Assembly: GCA_018268355.1 (NCBI GenBank)
Contig: JAFDWR010000001.1
Coordinates: 893,858-957,857, forward strand
DNA: 64,000 nucleotides
Direction: 5' to 3'
From: Armatimonadota bacterium
GTDB taxonomy: Bacteria; Armatimonadota; Fimbriimonadia; Fimbriimonadales; Fimbriimonadaceae
A program made the translations under genes and the position numbers. Below the pieces are notes generated by a model, which ran no database searches, was not told the origin of the DNA, and worked only from the letters and a program-made list of their open reading frames with translations. How positions within the stretch are numbered: the first letter of the stretch is position 1; the number at the start of each line of letters is the position of its first letter. Of the stretch, positions 22,376 through 30,498 are shown in pieces.

Positions 22376-22403
22376 ACTTCGCCTCGGAAATCATACTTTT
22401 CAT
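22359..22403 (-). CDS. Possible 14-residue leader peptide ahead of the efflux operon
   Basis: The strongest ribosome site here, AAAAAGGAG (22411-22419, minus), is spaced seven bases from an ATG at 22403, not from the regulator ATG. That ATG opens MKSMISEAKYEFQV and stops inside the regulator gene. A second ATG at 22407 opens an 11-residue frame that ends exactly on the regulator start as ATGA. Either could couple translation of the regulator to a leader. Neither is proven. Confidence 0.3.
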   Translation of the reverse strand: MKSMISEAKYEFQV

Positions 22404-22405
22404 AC
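22372..22405 (-). promoter_or_regulatory. Candidate operator: three TCATAC (GTATGA) repeats
   Basis: TCATAC occurs at 22372-22377, 22391-22396 and 22400-22405, spaced 19 and 9 bases apart, in an A/T-rich patch overlapping the regulator start codon. The placement fits binding by the AbrB-type protein encoded just downstream. The binding itself is inference. Confidence 0.4.
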
Positions 22406-22693
22406 ATATACTCCTTTTTCAGGCGAATGTGCGCAAGGTGACCAGTAGGAAGTGGCGCGGCACGACTCATCCTACCGACCCGAGGTTCCCTGGTTGGGGC
22501 AAAAGTCCCTTGCCTCTTGGGCGAACCGAATCACGACGGGCACTTTCCGTAAGTCCATACCAAGAGGTCGTTTGACGACGGTCGAAAACGACACCTTAAT
22601 GAAAGTTTGATCAGGAAAACCTGGCAAGTCGGCGGAGAGATTTGGCGCAGATCCTGTAGAGAAACATGGAATCCCAACTTGGGGAGGTTCCTT
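22376..22693. other. Divergent intergenic region between the efflux operon and the MinD-like gene
   Basis: 318 bases. Seen in it: the TCATAC repeats and leader frames on the efflux side, and on the other side a sigma70-like promoter (22572-22601) and the ribosome site GGGGAGG (22681-22687). No hairpin terminator is visible. The 22440-22560 stretch shows nothing recognisable. Confidence 0.6.
22572..22601 (+). promoter_or_regulatory. Sigma70-like promoter for the MinD-like gene
   Basis: TTGACG (22572-22577), an 18-base spacer and TTAATG (22596-22601). The transcript would begin about 85 bases before the GTG start. The -35 is good and the -10 is moderate. Confidence 0.45.
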
Positions 22694-23896
22694 GTGGAAC
22701 AACAACAACTCTACGTCATTTCAGCGACAGGCAAGCAAGATTCAGCGGGAACGCCCGAACCAACCGTCCGACCCACGTCGGAGGCGCTCGAACTCGTCTC
22801 CAAGCGAGCGGCGTACGAGTCGTACCTCGTGCCGTTAAGGATCGAGGGTCGAAAGTTGGTTTGCCTTGGGCGGGAGACGATCCACCCCGAGGTCTTACGA
22901 CGATTCGAGCAAACGGTCTGCCGCGAAGTGGCGATCATCCCCACATCGCACCAGATCGTGACTCAGGCCCTCCAAACGGTTTTTGGACCGCCTGAGTACG
23001 TCGAGGCGATCGACCTCGTTGAAGCGGTGGCGACCAGGAAGCCGACCGCTCCCAACTTCCAGCTTCACGAGAACCCGCGCCAGAACCCCGGCCCGATGAA
23101 GATCATCGCGGTGACGAGTGGTAAGGGCGGCGTCGGAAAGTCGTCGGTGACCGCGAACCTCGCGCTCAGCCTCGCGATGAAGGGCTTTCGCGTTGGCATC
23201 ATGGACTGCGACTTCGGACTTTCGAACATGCACGTGCTGCTCGGTTCCTCGCCAAAGGCGAGCCTTGCCGACGTCCTCCACCGCAAGGTCACCCTTGACC
23301 AGGCGTTCGAGCTTTCGCTCGGTGGCGTGTTCCTTCTTTCCGGACCCACCGGCAGCGCAGAACTCGCTGACCTCGACTATTTCACGCTTCAGAAGTCGGG
23401 CGCTGGCTTCAGCGAAGTCGGCGAGGCCTTTGACTACCTTCTCCTTGACACCGGTGCAGGCACTCACGACGGCGTCATGAGCCTCCTGATGGCAGCGGAC
23501 GAGGTCATCCTGGTGACCACGCCCGACCCGGCGGCGATCTCGGATGCCTACGTGACGATCCGAACGCTCTTCCAGCGACGACCGCAATCCAAGGTCCATT
23601 GCATTGTCAACCAGGTTCAAGACGTCCGGCATGGACGCCTGATCTTCGCCAAGCTGATGACCTTCCTCAAGGACTTTGCGGATGCGAACGTCACCTTCAT
23701 GGGCAAGGTGCGAATGGACCGCAACGTGGTCGAAGGCGGCCGCATGCGCGTTCCCGTCGTCCTCAGCGAGCCGGATTCGGATGCCGCGCGTGACCTGACC
23801 TTCCTTGCGTGCCGGATGGCGGGCGTTCCCTGCCCTTCGCCGGATGTGAAGCAAACGTTCTTCCAGCGCATCCTTGGCCGAAAGAAGAGCGCCTAA
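22694..23896 (+). CDS. MinD/FlhG-like P-loop ATPase with N-terminal GspE/MshE-N domain
   Basis: 400 residues from GTG 22694, chosen because GGGGAGG sits seven bases upstream. The N-terminal part (about 20-95) resembles the GspE/PilB N-terminal domain: VPLRIEGRKLVCLG ... IIPTSHQIVTQALQTVFG. After a linker comes a deviant Walker A SGKGGVGKSS and MDCDFGLSNMHVLLG, with GPTGSAELA and LLLDTGAGTHDGV as in FlhG/FleN. FlhG sets flagellar number and place, but no flagellar gene is near and a pseudopilin follows. A role in placing type IV pilus or secretion machinery is inferred from the domain pairing. Confidence 0.85.
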   Translation: MEQQQLYVISATGKQDSAGTPEPTVRPTSEALELVSKRAAYESYLVPLRIEGRKLVCLGRETIHPEVLRRFEQTVCREVAIIPTSHQIVTQALQTVFGPPEYVEAIDLVEAVATRKPTAPNFQLHENPRQNPGPMKIIAVTSGKGGVGKSSVTANLALSLAMKGFRVGIMDCDFGLSNMHVLLGSSPKASLADVLHRKVTLDQAFELSLGGVFLLSGPTGSAELADLDYFTLQKSGAGFSEVGEAFDYLLLDTGAGTHDGVMSLLMAADEVILVTTPDPAAISDAYVTIRTLFQRRPQSKVHCIVNQVQDVRHGRLIFAKLMTFLKDFADANVTFMGKVRMDRNVVEGGRMRVPVVLSEPDSDAARDLTFLACRMAGVPCPSPDVKQTFFQRILGRKKSA

Positions 23897-23924
23897 ACAT
23901 CACCCCAGACGAATATTAAGTTTC

Positions 23925-23947
23925 TTTACAATTCGACGAATTGTAAA
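23925..23947. promoter_or_regulatory. Perfect inverted repeat upstream of the pseudopilin
   Basis: TTTACAATTCG (23925-23935) and CGAATTGTAAA (23937-23947) around a single A, in an A/T-rich gap between two genes. It has the size and symmetry of a repressor operator. As a terminator it would have a one-base loop and no T-run, so that reading is less likely. Confidence 0.5.
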
Positions 23948-23968
23948 CGAACCTTAACAAGTCGTTTC

Positions 23969-23974
23969 GATACT
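23969..23974 (+). promoter_or_regulatory. -10-like box of the pseudopilin gene
   Basis: GATACT six bases before the ATG at 23981, with no Shine-Dalgarno sequence between. Suggests a leaderless transcript. Confidence 0.35.
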
Positions 23975-23980
23975 CGGTGC

Positions 23981-24871
23981 ATGCATCGCTCTGCTTTTAC
24001 GCTCATTGAGTTGCTTGTCGTCATTGCGATCATCGCGATCCTCGCCGCCATCCTCTTCCCCGTGTTCGCCCAAGCGAAAGAAGCGGCCAAGAAGTCGGCT
24101 TGTATCAGCAATCAGAAGCAAATTGCGACCGCGACCTTCATCTACGCCCAAGATTCGGACGACACGCTCTGCCAAACGAGCTGGGAGTCCGCGCTCACCC
24201 CGCAGGTGCAGAATCCCGGTGGCATCTATCAGATCCACTGGACCTATCTGATGCAGCCCTACATCAAGAACTGGGACATCTTCAACTGCCAGAGCGACCA
24301 AGCACCCGTCACCCCGAAGCGGCCCTGCCCGAACGGTGCGGCCGACCTTGGCAAGCTCAACGCGAGCGGCCAGATGTACTGCGACTGGCAAGCGCCCAAG
24401 TACAGCTACATCACCAATTACAACCTGATTCCGGCGCATGACTGGATTCCGGTTTCGCTGACGACCTTCCCGGAGACGGCAACCCTGATCACCCTCGGCG
24501 AGCGACGCAACAAGCTGACCAGCGGCGCGGTTGTCGGCCAGCAAAAGGGCCTCAGCGGTTTCAATCCTTCGCAGCCGTGCCCCGGCAGCACCTTGGTTCC
24601 GCCGCAGTACGCGCCGCTCACGGGCACGACGAACTACGCCTACTGGACCGAGCCGTTTGCTGTCCAGCACCTCGCCTCAGATGCCAACGATAAGAACGAC
24701 ATCACTCGCGTGGATTGGCTCCGCCACTCAAAGGGCTCCACTTACAGCTATGCTGATGGTCATGCGAAGTTCCAAACCCTGGGACAGACCCTCGACCCGA
24801 CGCGCTATGCCTACGGTGACAAGTTCTATCCTGGATATGCGCCGTACAACACCACGGCCTGCACCAACTAA
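23981..24871 (+). CDS. Type II secretion/type IV pilus-like pseudopilin, DUF1559/H-X9-DG family
   Basis: A 296-residue protein with a prepilin-type N-terminus: short basic leader, [20 protein letters not shown], then a polar helix with CISNQKQI. The C-terminal half has [12 protein letters not shown], which is exactly His-X9-Asp-Gly, the family motif. The prepilin peptidase would cut before Phe7, and the mature protein would be anchored by its hydrophobic helix. Such proteins occur in very large numbers in Planctomycetes and Armatimonadota, and their function is mostly unknown. It follows the GspE-N/MinD gene by 84 bases. Confidence 0.9.
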   Translation: MHRSAFTLIELLVVIAIIAILAAILFPVFAQAKEAAKKSACISNQKQIATATFIYAQDSDDTLCQTSWESALTPQVQNPGGIYQIHWTYLMQPYIKNWDIFNCQSDQAPVTPKRPCPNGAADLGKLNASGQMYCDWQAPKYSYITNYNLIPAHDWIPVSLTTFPETATLITLGERRNKLTSGAVVGQQKGLSGFNPSQPCPGSTLVPPQYAPLTGTTNYAYWTEPFAVQHLASDANDKNDITRVDWLRHSKGSTYSYADGHAKFQTLGQTLDPTRYAYGDKFYPGYAPYNTTACTN

Positions 24872-25966
24872 GTGGAACGCCGCGCCGACCCGACCCGACT
24901 GCGCCGAGTTGGGTCGGCTTTGCTTTTGATCGCCATGATAAGCCTCATCCTTGCTCTCACCGTCTTTCGTTCCACGCCCGTAGTGGCGGTGGACGACGAT
25001 CCTGTCGTGAAGTCGTTCGCGTTCTTTGGATGTAACCGCGTCGACGCCGATGCCTGGAACGCGAAGGAAAATCCGTCCTCCGCCAACCTCGAACAGCTCC
25101 GGCAGAACTGGACGGACATCGAAAACATATCGCCCCGGCCGGCTATGCTCTTCGCCCTCGGCGACCTCGTCATCGGCTATGGCGACGACCAAGGAGAGGG
25201 TGTCAGAGCTCAACTGGATGCCTGGGCCGCCGAATGGAAAAAGCACCCGCTGAGCCAGAAGACCAAGCTCATTGTGGTGGCCGGGAACCACGAGCTGAAC
25301 CTGAAGCGCAACAAGGAAAAGCTCCCGAGCCTGCACACGACCGCCGTTTGGAACGACTGGCTGACCCGCGAAGGGTTTGAGCCTGCGACCGGAAACGGCC
25401 CCACTCCAGCGACCGACCCTGAAGACAAGCTCGTCGATGATCAATCAAGGTTGAACTACTCGTTCGACGTGGACAAGTTGCACTTCATCGTCCTCAACTC
25501 GGACACCCGAACCGAGGCCGGCATCGTTGCATGCATCCCTGCCTACTGGGCGGCCAAGGACTTTCAGGCTGCCGCCAATCGAGGGCAGACGACCTTTTTC
25601 CTGTCCCACCGGAACTTGATTGACCCCGCGTCGGCGACCGGCGATGCGCCGATTGAACCGAGGTCGAAAGGTGTTCTCTTGGAGGCCATTGCGAAGACGC
25701 GTGGGTTTGGCGGCTTCTTATGCGCCCACGTTCATGCGTGGGATGTGTCCGCATTTGCCACGGGCGGACGACAGTTCATCGCCGGCCATGGCGGAAGCCC
25801 GCTCGAGAAGTCGTGGAAGCCCGCAGATGGCCCCGTGTTCGGGTTCGCCGTCCTCGAGGTCCGCAAGAGCGGCAAGCTGGATGTTGTTCCCTACTTCCGA
25901 TCTGCGACCGGCGCTGTCGTTCCCGCTCAGCCCGCCGCGCCGATTCCCGTCGAGCCACCGCGCTAG
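24872..25966 (+). CDS. Calcineurin-like metallophosphoesterase, membrane-anchored or secreted
   Basis: 364 residues. A hydrophobic segment (about 14-32) near the N-terminus looks like a signal anchor. Phosphoesterase blocks in order: LGDLVIG (GDxV-like), GNHE, LSHRN and CAHVHAWD (GHxH-like). The first block, normally DxH, reads FFGCNRVD, so the first Asp and His of the metal site are not obvious and activity is uncertain. GTG 24872 directly follows the pseudopilin stop with no ribosome site. The true start may be the ATG near 24935 or initiation may be coupled. Converges with the next gene by a CTAG stop overlap. Confidence 0.8.
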   Translation: MERRADPTRLRRVGSALLLIAMISLILALTVFRSTPVVAVDDDPVVKSFAFFGCNRVDADAWNAKENPSSANLEQLRQNWTDIENISPRPAMLFALGDLVIGYGDDQGEGVRAQLDAWAAEWKKHPLSQKTKLIVVAGNHELNLKRNKEKLPSLHTTAVWNDWLTREGFEPATGNGPTPATDPEDKLVDDQSRLNYSFDVDKLHFIVLNSDTRTEAGIVACIPAYWAAKDFQAAANRGQTTFFLSHRNLIDPASATGDAPIEPRSKGVLLEAIAKTRGFGGFLCAHVHAWDVSAFATGGRQFIAGHGGSPLEKSWKPADGPVFGFAVLEVRKSGKLDVVPYFRSATGAVVPAQPAAPIPVEPPR

Positions 25967-26802
25967 AACTTCTGAATGAACTCGGCGAGTCGGCGATAGA
26001 CAATCGCATTCTGGTCGGGTGGACGGCTGATCGAGTTGTGGTCGGTCCCCGGGACCTCTTCGGCGGGGCCAAAGGTGTTGCCTTGGGTCTCGCGGCCCAC
26101 GAGGGCCTTCGGCAGAAGAGAAACCGCGTCGAGCAGGCGGAAGACCTTGTTCCGGGGGGCGATGCCGTGGCTCTCAAAGAGTTCCTTGCCAGTGACTTGC
26201 CCCGGGTGAGCCTCAAGAAGCAGGCGGAAGTCCGCTTCGATCCTGAGAAGGGCCTCGCTGCCAAGTTGCAGGTCGAGGGCCTGAGCGTGTTGGAAGGTGG
26301 CCGACACTTTCGCTACCTTTGAAGCCAGTCGTGCCCCGCGAACGGGCGTGCTGAGCGTGAAGAGCCCGATTTTGTGGTCCTTCACCCACCATGGGTTGGC
26401 AATCAGGAGCTGCCGCACGACCACGCCGCCGAGGCTATGACAAACGAAGACGATCTCCTTTCGCCCGTCTCCCAAGAGCCGCCGAAGCTCTTCGTCCAGG
26501 CTCTTGGCCACGCACTCAATGTCGTGGTCCGCGCTCAAAAGGGTCGAATACCAGTTCGCCATCAGGATGTCCCAGCCTTCGAAGCCGGGGTCCTGTTGCA
26601 GGAGGTCCGGCCAGTAGGCATCCTTCGATGACCACGCCCGTGGGGATTCGCTGAAAAGGCCGTGGACGAAGATGATGACCTTTGGGCTGCCGGTGTCGCG
26701 CTCCCAATGCGAATCGGGGTCGTTGAACTCCTTGTCGAGCGCCTTCGCCGCTCGCCACGTGATGCGCCGCGCCGCACCCAGGAGTTTTTTGATCGACCTC
26801 AT
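25963..26802 (-). CDS. Alpha/beta hydrolase, DUF676/PGAP1-like lipase fold
   Basis: 279 residues. IIFVHGLFSE gives the oxyanion strand, VCHSLGGVV the nucleophile elbow with Ser in place, and VPGTDHNSI near the C-terminus the likely catalytic His. The N-terminus is basic without a signal peptide, so it is probably cytoplasmic. Eukaryotic relatives act on GPI anchors or lipids; in bacteria the substrate is unknown. A TAGTCT box is six bases before the ATG. Confidence 0.82.
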   Translation of the reverse strand: MRSIKKLLGAARRITWRAAKALDKEFNDPDSHWERDTGSPKVIIFVHGLFSESPRAWSSKDAYWPDLLQQDPGFEGWDILMANWYSTLLSADHDIECVAKSLDEELRRLLGDGRKEIVFVCHSLGGVVVRQLLIANPWWVKDHKIGLFTLSTPVRGARLASKVAKVSATFQHAQALDLQLGSEALLRIEADFRLLLEAHPGQVTGKELFESHGIAPRNKVFRLLDAVSLLPKALVGRETQGNTFGPAEEVPGTDHNSISRPPDQNAIVYRRLAEFIQKF

Positions 26803-26808
26803 GTCCGA

Positions 26809-26814
26809 AGACTA
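26809..26814 (-). promoter_or_regulatory. -10-like box of the DUF676-like gene
   Basis: TAGTCT on the minus strand six bases before the ATG at 26802, fitting TANNNT. It overlaps the stop codon of the gene that starts at 27393. Confidence 0.4.
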
Positions 26815-27393
26815 CTTACTCCACTGGTTGGCCCGTTCGTTGCGTTGGGCCATTTCTGCGGTCTTCCTGATTCGCGCCGCCCGCGTTTCTGGCTTCTTCG
26901 CAGTGAGAATCCACTCGAGGATCCCCCGCTTCACCGACCGTGGAAAGGCGTCAAAGTTTTCCGCGGCAGGAGGAAAGAGCAAGAACTCTGCGGCAAGGTC
27001 ATCGGGCACGAGAAGGGCCTCGACCCCATCGAGGGCATTCCACTGCCCGCCCGCTTTCGCCAGCTCAACCAAGCGCATTCCCGCCTCCGTCATCAATCCC
27101 GCCGCCATTAGCTTCTCCACGCGGGCCTTGTTCGGTGCCGACCAATTCGACTTGGGTTTGCGCGGCGCAATCCATAACTTGGATCGACCTTCGTCATAGA
27201 ACCCCGTCTTACTGTCGATCCAACCAAAGCAAAGCAGCTCCTCAACCACTTCGTCGTAGCCCACATAGCCACCCTGGCTTGTCTTTTTGTTCGTGACCAG
27301 CCAAAGTCCCTGCTCCTGGGTGTTTTGGATTAAGAACTCGCGAAGCTCCTCGCGTCTCTCAATAAAAAAGTGATTCGGCTCTAGCCATCCCAT
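26812..27393 (-). CDS. YdeI/OmpD-associated family protein
   Basis: 193 residues from ATG 27393; a TTG at 27423 would add ten poorly conserved residues. The family wording is clear: ELREFLIQNTQEQGLWLV.NKK, then ELLCFGWIDSKTG, then PRKPKSNWSAPN and GLMTEAG. YdeI-like proteins are small soluble proteins linked in some bacteria to bacteriocin or peptide resistance, but their biochemical role is not settled. It is not clearly in an operon. The codon use of the first 60 residues is slightly more A/T-rich than that of the neighbours. Confidence 0.83.
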   Translation of the reverse strand: MGWLEPNHFFIERREELREFLIQNTQEQGLWLVTNKKTSQGGYVGYDEVVEELLCFGWIDSKTGFYDEGRSKLWIAPRKPKSNWSAPNKARVEKLMAAGLMTEAGMRLVELAKAGGQWNALDGVEALLVPDDLAAEFLLFPPAAENFDAFPRSVKRGILEWILTAKKPETRAARIRKTAEMAQRNERANQWSK

Positions 27394-27443
27394 CGCGCCA
27401 TAAGGGTATCTTACGGAGCCCAAAACATAGGAGAAGAACTACC

Positions 27444-28637
27444 GTGCATTACCATCTCGACATTCCCGTACTTGGAAACCCGATTGACGAAGGCGCCCTC
27501 AAACAAATTGAGAACGCCCGAAGTCAAGTCGAGTTTGCCGCGTTGATGGCAGACCATCACAAGGGCTACGGCGTGCCGATTGGTGGCGTGGTGGCCTCCC
27601 AAAACCTGGTTAGTCCCACCGCGGTTGGGTTCGATATCGGCTGTGGAAACATGGCGGTGCGGCTCGATACCGACGCGGAGAAGTTGCAAGAGAACATCGA
27701 CCCGATCCTCGACCGAATCGCGGCCACGATCTCTTTCGGAATCGGCCGGGCGGCGGGTTGGACCGTTGATGCGCCACTCTTCGACGATCCTCGCTGGGAG
27801 ACGCTTCCTGCCCTCAAGCAGGTGAGCAACAAGGGTGTGCATCTCAAGGACACCGCCCGTGAGCAGCTTGGGACCGTCGGTTCGGGCAACCACTACGTGG
27901 ACCTCTTTGTCGACGAGGAGAACTTCGTCTGGGTCGGGGTCCATTTCGGGTCGCGTGGCTTCGGTCACAAGACCGCGAAGTGGTTCCTAGAGGCGGCGCA
28001 AGCAAGCGACCAGATGGATGCGCTGCCCATTGTGCTGCACGACCGGTCGGACCTTGGCGAGCAATACATCGAAGCGATGAACCTCGCTGGTGAGTACGCC
28101 TATGCGGGCCGTGAGGCCGTTGTGGGCAAGGTTGTCGAGATCCTCGGCGGCAACGTGCTCGATAGCGTTCACAACCACCACAACTTCACCTGGCGCGAGA
28201 CGCACAACGGACTCGACTACTGGGTGGGGCGAAAGGGTGCAACCCCGGCGTTTCCAGGCCAGCGCGGCTTTGTCGGTGGGTCGATGGGCGACAACGCGGT
28301 CATCATCGAGGGCGTCGAGTCACCGCGAAGCCAAGAGCTCTTCTACTCGACCGTCCACGGGGCGGGACGAGTGATGTCGCGCCGCGCGGCGACCGGACGG
28401 TCACGGTGGGGCAAGGCGAAGGGCGAAGGCCTTATCTCGAAGGAGATGATGCACACCTGGCTGCGCGAAAAGGGCGTTTCGCTCCGAGGTGCGGACACCG
28501 ACGAGGCACCCCAGGCCTACAAGCGCCTCGACGAGGTACTCACCTACCACGAGGGGACGATCCGGATTCTGCACACGCTGCGTCCGATCGGCGTCCTCAT
28601 GGCTGGTAGCGACGTCTTCGACCCTTACAAGGACTAA
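27444..28637 (+). CDS. rtcB: RNA-splicing ligase RtcB
   Basis: Joins RNA 2',3'-cyclic phosphate or 3'-phosphate ends to 5'-OH ends with GTP and Mn2+. The 397-residue protein has ADHHKGYGVPIGGV, GFDIGCGN with the metal Cys, GTVGSGNHYVD, HFGSRG, HNHHN and HGAGRVMSRR with the guanylylated His. GTG 27444 is the start, with AGGAG ten bases upstream. No archease or RtcR regulator is adjacent, so its RNA target and control are not shown. It converges with the next gene by a CTAA stop overlap. Confidence 0.95.
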   Translation: MHYHLDIPVLGNPIDEGALKQIENARSQVEFAALMADHHKGYGVPIGGVVASQNLVSPTAVGFDIGCGNMAVRLDTDAEKLQENIDPILDRIAATISFGIGRAAGWTVDAPLFDDPRWETLPALKQVSNKGVHLKDTAREQLGTVGSGNHYVDLFVDEENFVWVGVHFGSRGFGHKTAKWFLEAAQASDQMDALPIVLHDRSDLGEQYIEAMNLAGEYAYAGREAVVGKVVEILGGNVLDSVHNHHNFTWRETHNGLDYWVGRKGATPAFPGQRGFVGGSMGDNAVIIEGVESPRSQELFYSTVHGAGRVMSRRAATGRSRWGKAKGEGLISKEMMHTWLREKGVSLRGADTDEAPQAYKRLDEVLTYHEGTIRILHTLRPIGVLMAGSDVFDPYKD

Positions 28638-29386
28638 GGCGACGCCGGCATTCGCTGGAGTACGCACTGGAAGTTGGCCATCACCTTTTCATTCGGGAAA
28701 AGGCCGGCTAGCTTCACTTCCAGGGCGTACTTCCGGCTCATGTCGATGACCGACTGGCCTTTCTTGAACGGCCCCGACGTGCGGAACCACTCGCCCGCCA
28801 TTAGCGGTTCGGCAATGATCTCGCACTCCTTGTCGTCCTCGTTTTGGATGAGCGGCTTCGTGCCGACCCACTTTGCCGAGCCTTCGACAAAGTCGCGCCG
28901 GAATTGCTTTCTTGCCAGAGCATAGAAGCGCTGAAACTCAAACGTGTAAGTGCCCTTCTGGTAGTCGATTTGGAGGACCGGCGACCGGGAAGTGCCGTCT
29001 TGCCATTCGCCCGGCTTTCCGCCGATCGGGCATTGAGCCGTTGTGACGTCCTTGCGGATGTCGGTGGGATTCACGAGCGGGCCGTACGCGACGGTCTTGT
29101 CGTTCATCCGCATCTGCAAGTGGTGCCGCTTGTCCGTGACCCAACACTCGTACCGTTCGAGGTTGTTGTTATCGAGCGATCGGGCGAGTCCGGCGCCGCG
29201 GAAGGTCCGCTCGAGCGTAAAGGTGCCCTTCATCTCGCGGTCGACGTCCCACGTAACCCACCACTTCTTGGACTTCGTTTTCGCACCCTTTGCGCGAACC
29301 TTGAACGTGAAGTCGGCTTTCCAGACCTCTTTGGTTTGGCCCAGGATCATCGGTTGAAGCAAGGTAATGGCGGCAACAGCGAGCAT
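28634..29386 (-). CDS. Hypothetical secreted protein
   Basis: Not recognised. 250 residues from ATG 29386, with a signal peptide (MLAVAAITLLQPMILGQ). It is rich in beta-forming segments and aromatic residues, with basic Lys patches (KGAKTKSKKWW). The frame stays open upstream to 29698, but that part overlaps the divergent DinB gene and reads as noise. The ATG at 29386 has a CATACT box six bases upstream. It lies at the edge of a group of uncharacterised exported proteins reaching to 32560. Confidence 0.7.
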   Translation of the reverse strand: MLAVAAITLLQPMILGQTKEVWKADFTFKVRAKGAKTKSKKWWVTWDVDREMKGTFTLERTFRGAGLARSLDNNNLERYECWVTDKRHHLQMRMNDKTVAYGPLVNPTDIRKDVTTAQCPIGGKPGEWQDGTSRSPVLQIDYQKGTYTFEFQRFYALARKQFRRDFVEGSAKWVGTKPLIQNEDDKECEIIAEPLMAGEWFRTSGPFKKGQSVIDMSRKYALEVKLAGLFPNEKVMANFQCVLQRMPASP

Positions 29387-29392
29387 GGTTAC

Positions 29393-29398
29393 AGTATG
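29393..29398 (-). promoter_or_regulatory. -10-like box of the hypothetical secreted protein gene
   Basis: CATACT on the minus strand, six bases before the ATG at 29386, the same arrangement as at 12274-12279. Confidence 0.4.
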
Positions 29399-29484
29399 CG
29401 GGCAGTTCGCCAATTTGGGTGGGTCAAAAGGACGCCTTTCCGACGTTTCCGGACAGCGGGGCTTCCCGGCATGCGGGCTGCTTG

Positions 29485-29490
29485 TACAGT
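29485..29490 (+). promoter_or_regulatory. -10-like box of the DinB-family gene
   Basis: TACAGT, fitting TANNNT, seven bases before the ATG at 29498. No ribosome site is visible. Confidence 0.4.
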
Positions 29491-29497
29491 CTCCGTC

Positions 29498-29998
29498 ATG
29501 GATGTCCGAAATGCCCTGAAGAGACAGATTTTCGCCGCAATGACGATGCTCCGGCAAGCCGTCGCCGATTGCCCCGAAACGGTTTGGCTCGGCGGCGAGC
29601 ACCCGCGCAACACCTGGCGAATCGCCTATCACACGATCGGCTACGCCCACCTCTACCTGTATGAAAGCCTCGCCGACTGGAAGCGATGGCCGAAGCACCG
29701 CGTTGAAGCGACCTATCTTGACGGCGACTGCGACGTCATCGAGCCGTACACCAAGGCTGAGGCCCTCGAAGTGATTGACCTGATCATCTCGGAGATCGAC
29801 GCCAGGATTGATGCCCTCGACCTGGATTCACCGACGTGCGGCTTCACGTGGTATCCGAATGTCACGCGGTTCGAGCTCCAGCTCTTGAGCCTTCGCCACA
29901 TCCACGGCCACCTCGGCCAGATCCACGAGCGAATGCTCAACGCAGGCGTGGACGTCGAGTGGCTCGGGCAGGCACCCGTCGCCGTCCCAACGTCCTAG
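29498..29998 (+). CDS. DinB-like four-helix bundle protein
   Basis: 166 residues, all-alpha. Likely metal ligands are the His in YHTIGYAHLY (about 45-51) and the His cluster in RHIHGHLGQIHERM (about 133-145), the pattern of DinB/YfiT putative metal hydrolases or thiol transferases (bacillithiol/mycothiol type). The substrate is unknown. The frame is open far upstream, but ATG 29498 is where the fold begins and where a TACAGT box is in place. It is divergent from the secreted protein gene, with 111 bases between starts. Confidence 0.83.
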   Translation: MDVRNALKRQIFAAMTMLRQAVADCPETVWLGGEHPRNTWRIAYHTIGYAHLYLYESLADWKRWPKHRVEATYLDGDCDVIEPYTKAEALEVIDLIISEIDARIDALDLDSPTCGFTWYPNVTRFELQLLSLRHIHGHLGQIHERMLNAGVDVEWLGQAPVAVPTS

Positions 29999-30018
29999 TC
30001 CAGACGGGAGCGTTTGAG

Positions 30019-30024
30019 GATAAT
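30019..30024 (+). promoter_or_regulatory. -10-like box of the small secreted protein gene
   Basis: GATAAT six bases before the ATG at 30031. The intervening GGAGGC is too close to the start to be a normal ribosome site, which supports a leaderless start. Confidence 0.4.
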
Positions 30025-30030
30025 GGAGGC

Positions 30031-30498
30031 ATGCCTTGCCTCGCCGTGATCGCTGCTCTCACCCTTGCTCCCGTCAAGCTCGTGCCCTACGTCAATGGTC
30101 GATGGGATTTCCTGATCTCGCGACCGTCGAACTGGGTTGCCAGCGAGCCCCCGACGAACGGAAGCGGCCAAGAGTGGAAGAGTCCCGACGGCAAGGCTTC
30201 CCTTTCTTGCTGGGGAAGCTTCAACGCCGTGCCTTGGACGTTCAAGGAAGTCTGCGACCAGCAGATGGAGCGCGTGAAGGAGGTCAAGGGCAAGGTGACC
30301 TACCGCAAGATCGGGAAGACGTTCGCGGTGGTGAGCTATTCCTATAGCGGCCGCGAGGTCTATGAGCGCGTGGACTTTACTACGGGCGTCGTCAGCGGTT
30401 GGAGCTTCAGCGCGCCGATCAGTCAGCACATCGAGATGTCCAAGCTGACCGAGCGCATTGCGAAGACCTGGAAGCCGGCGACCAAAGAGCGCGACTAG
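30031..30498 (+). CDS. Hypothetical secreted protein
   Basis: Not recognised. 155 residues, with a short signal peptide (about 1-15) followed by a single beta-rich domain containing WDFLISRPSNW, two Trp-flanked Lys/Gly turns and a final amphipathic helix (SKLTERIAKTWK). The layout is like small lipoprotein or PsbP-like domains that sense or bind at the cell surface, but nothing specific can be said. Converges with the next gene by a CTAG stop overlap. Confidence 0.65.
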   Translation: MPCLAVIAALTLAPVKLVPYVNGRWDFLISRPSNWVASEPPTNGSGQEWKSPDGKASLSCWGSFNAVPWTFKEVCDQQMERVKEVKGKVTYRKIGKTFAVVSYSYSGREVYERVDFTTGVVSGWSFSAPISQHIEMSKLTERIAKTWKPATKERD

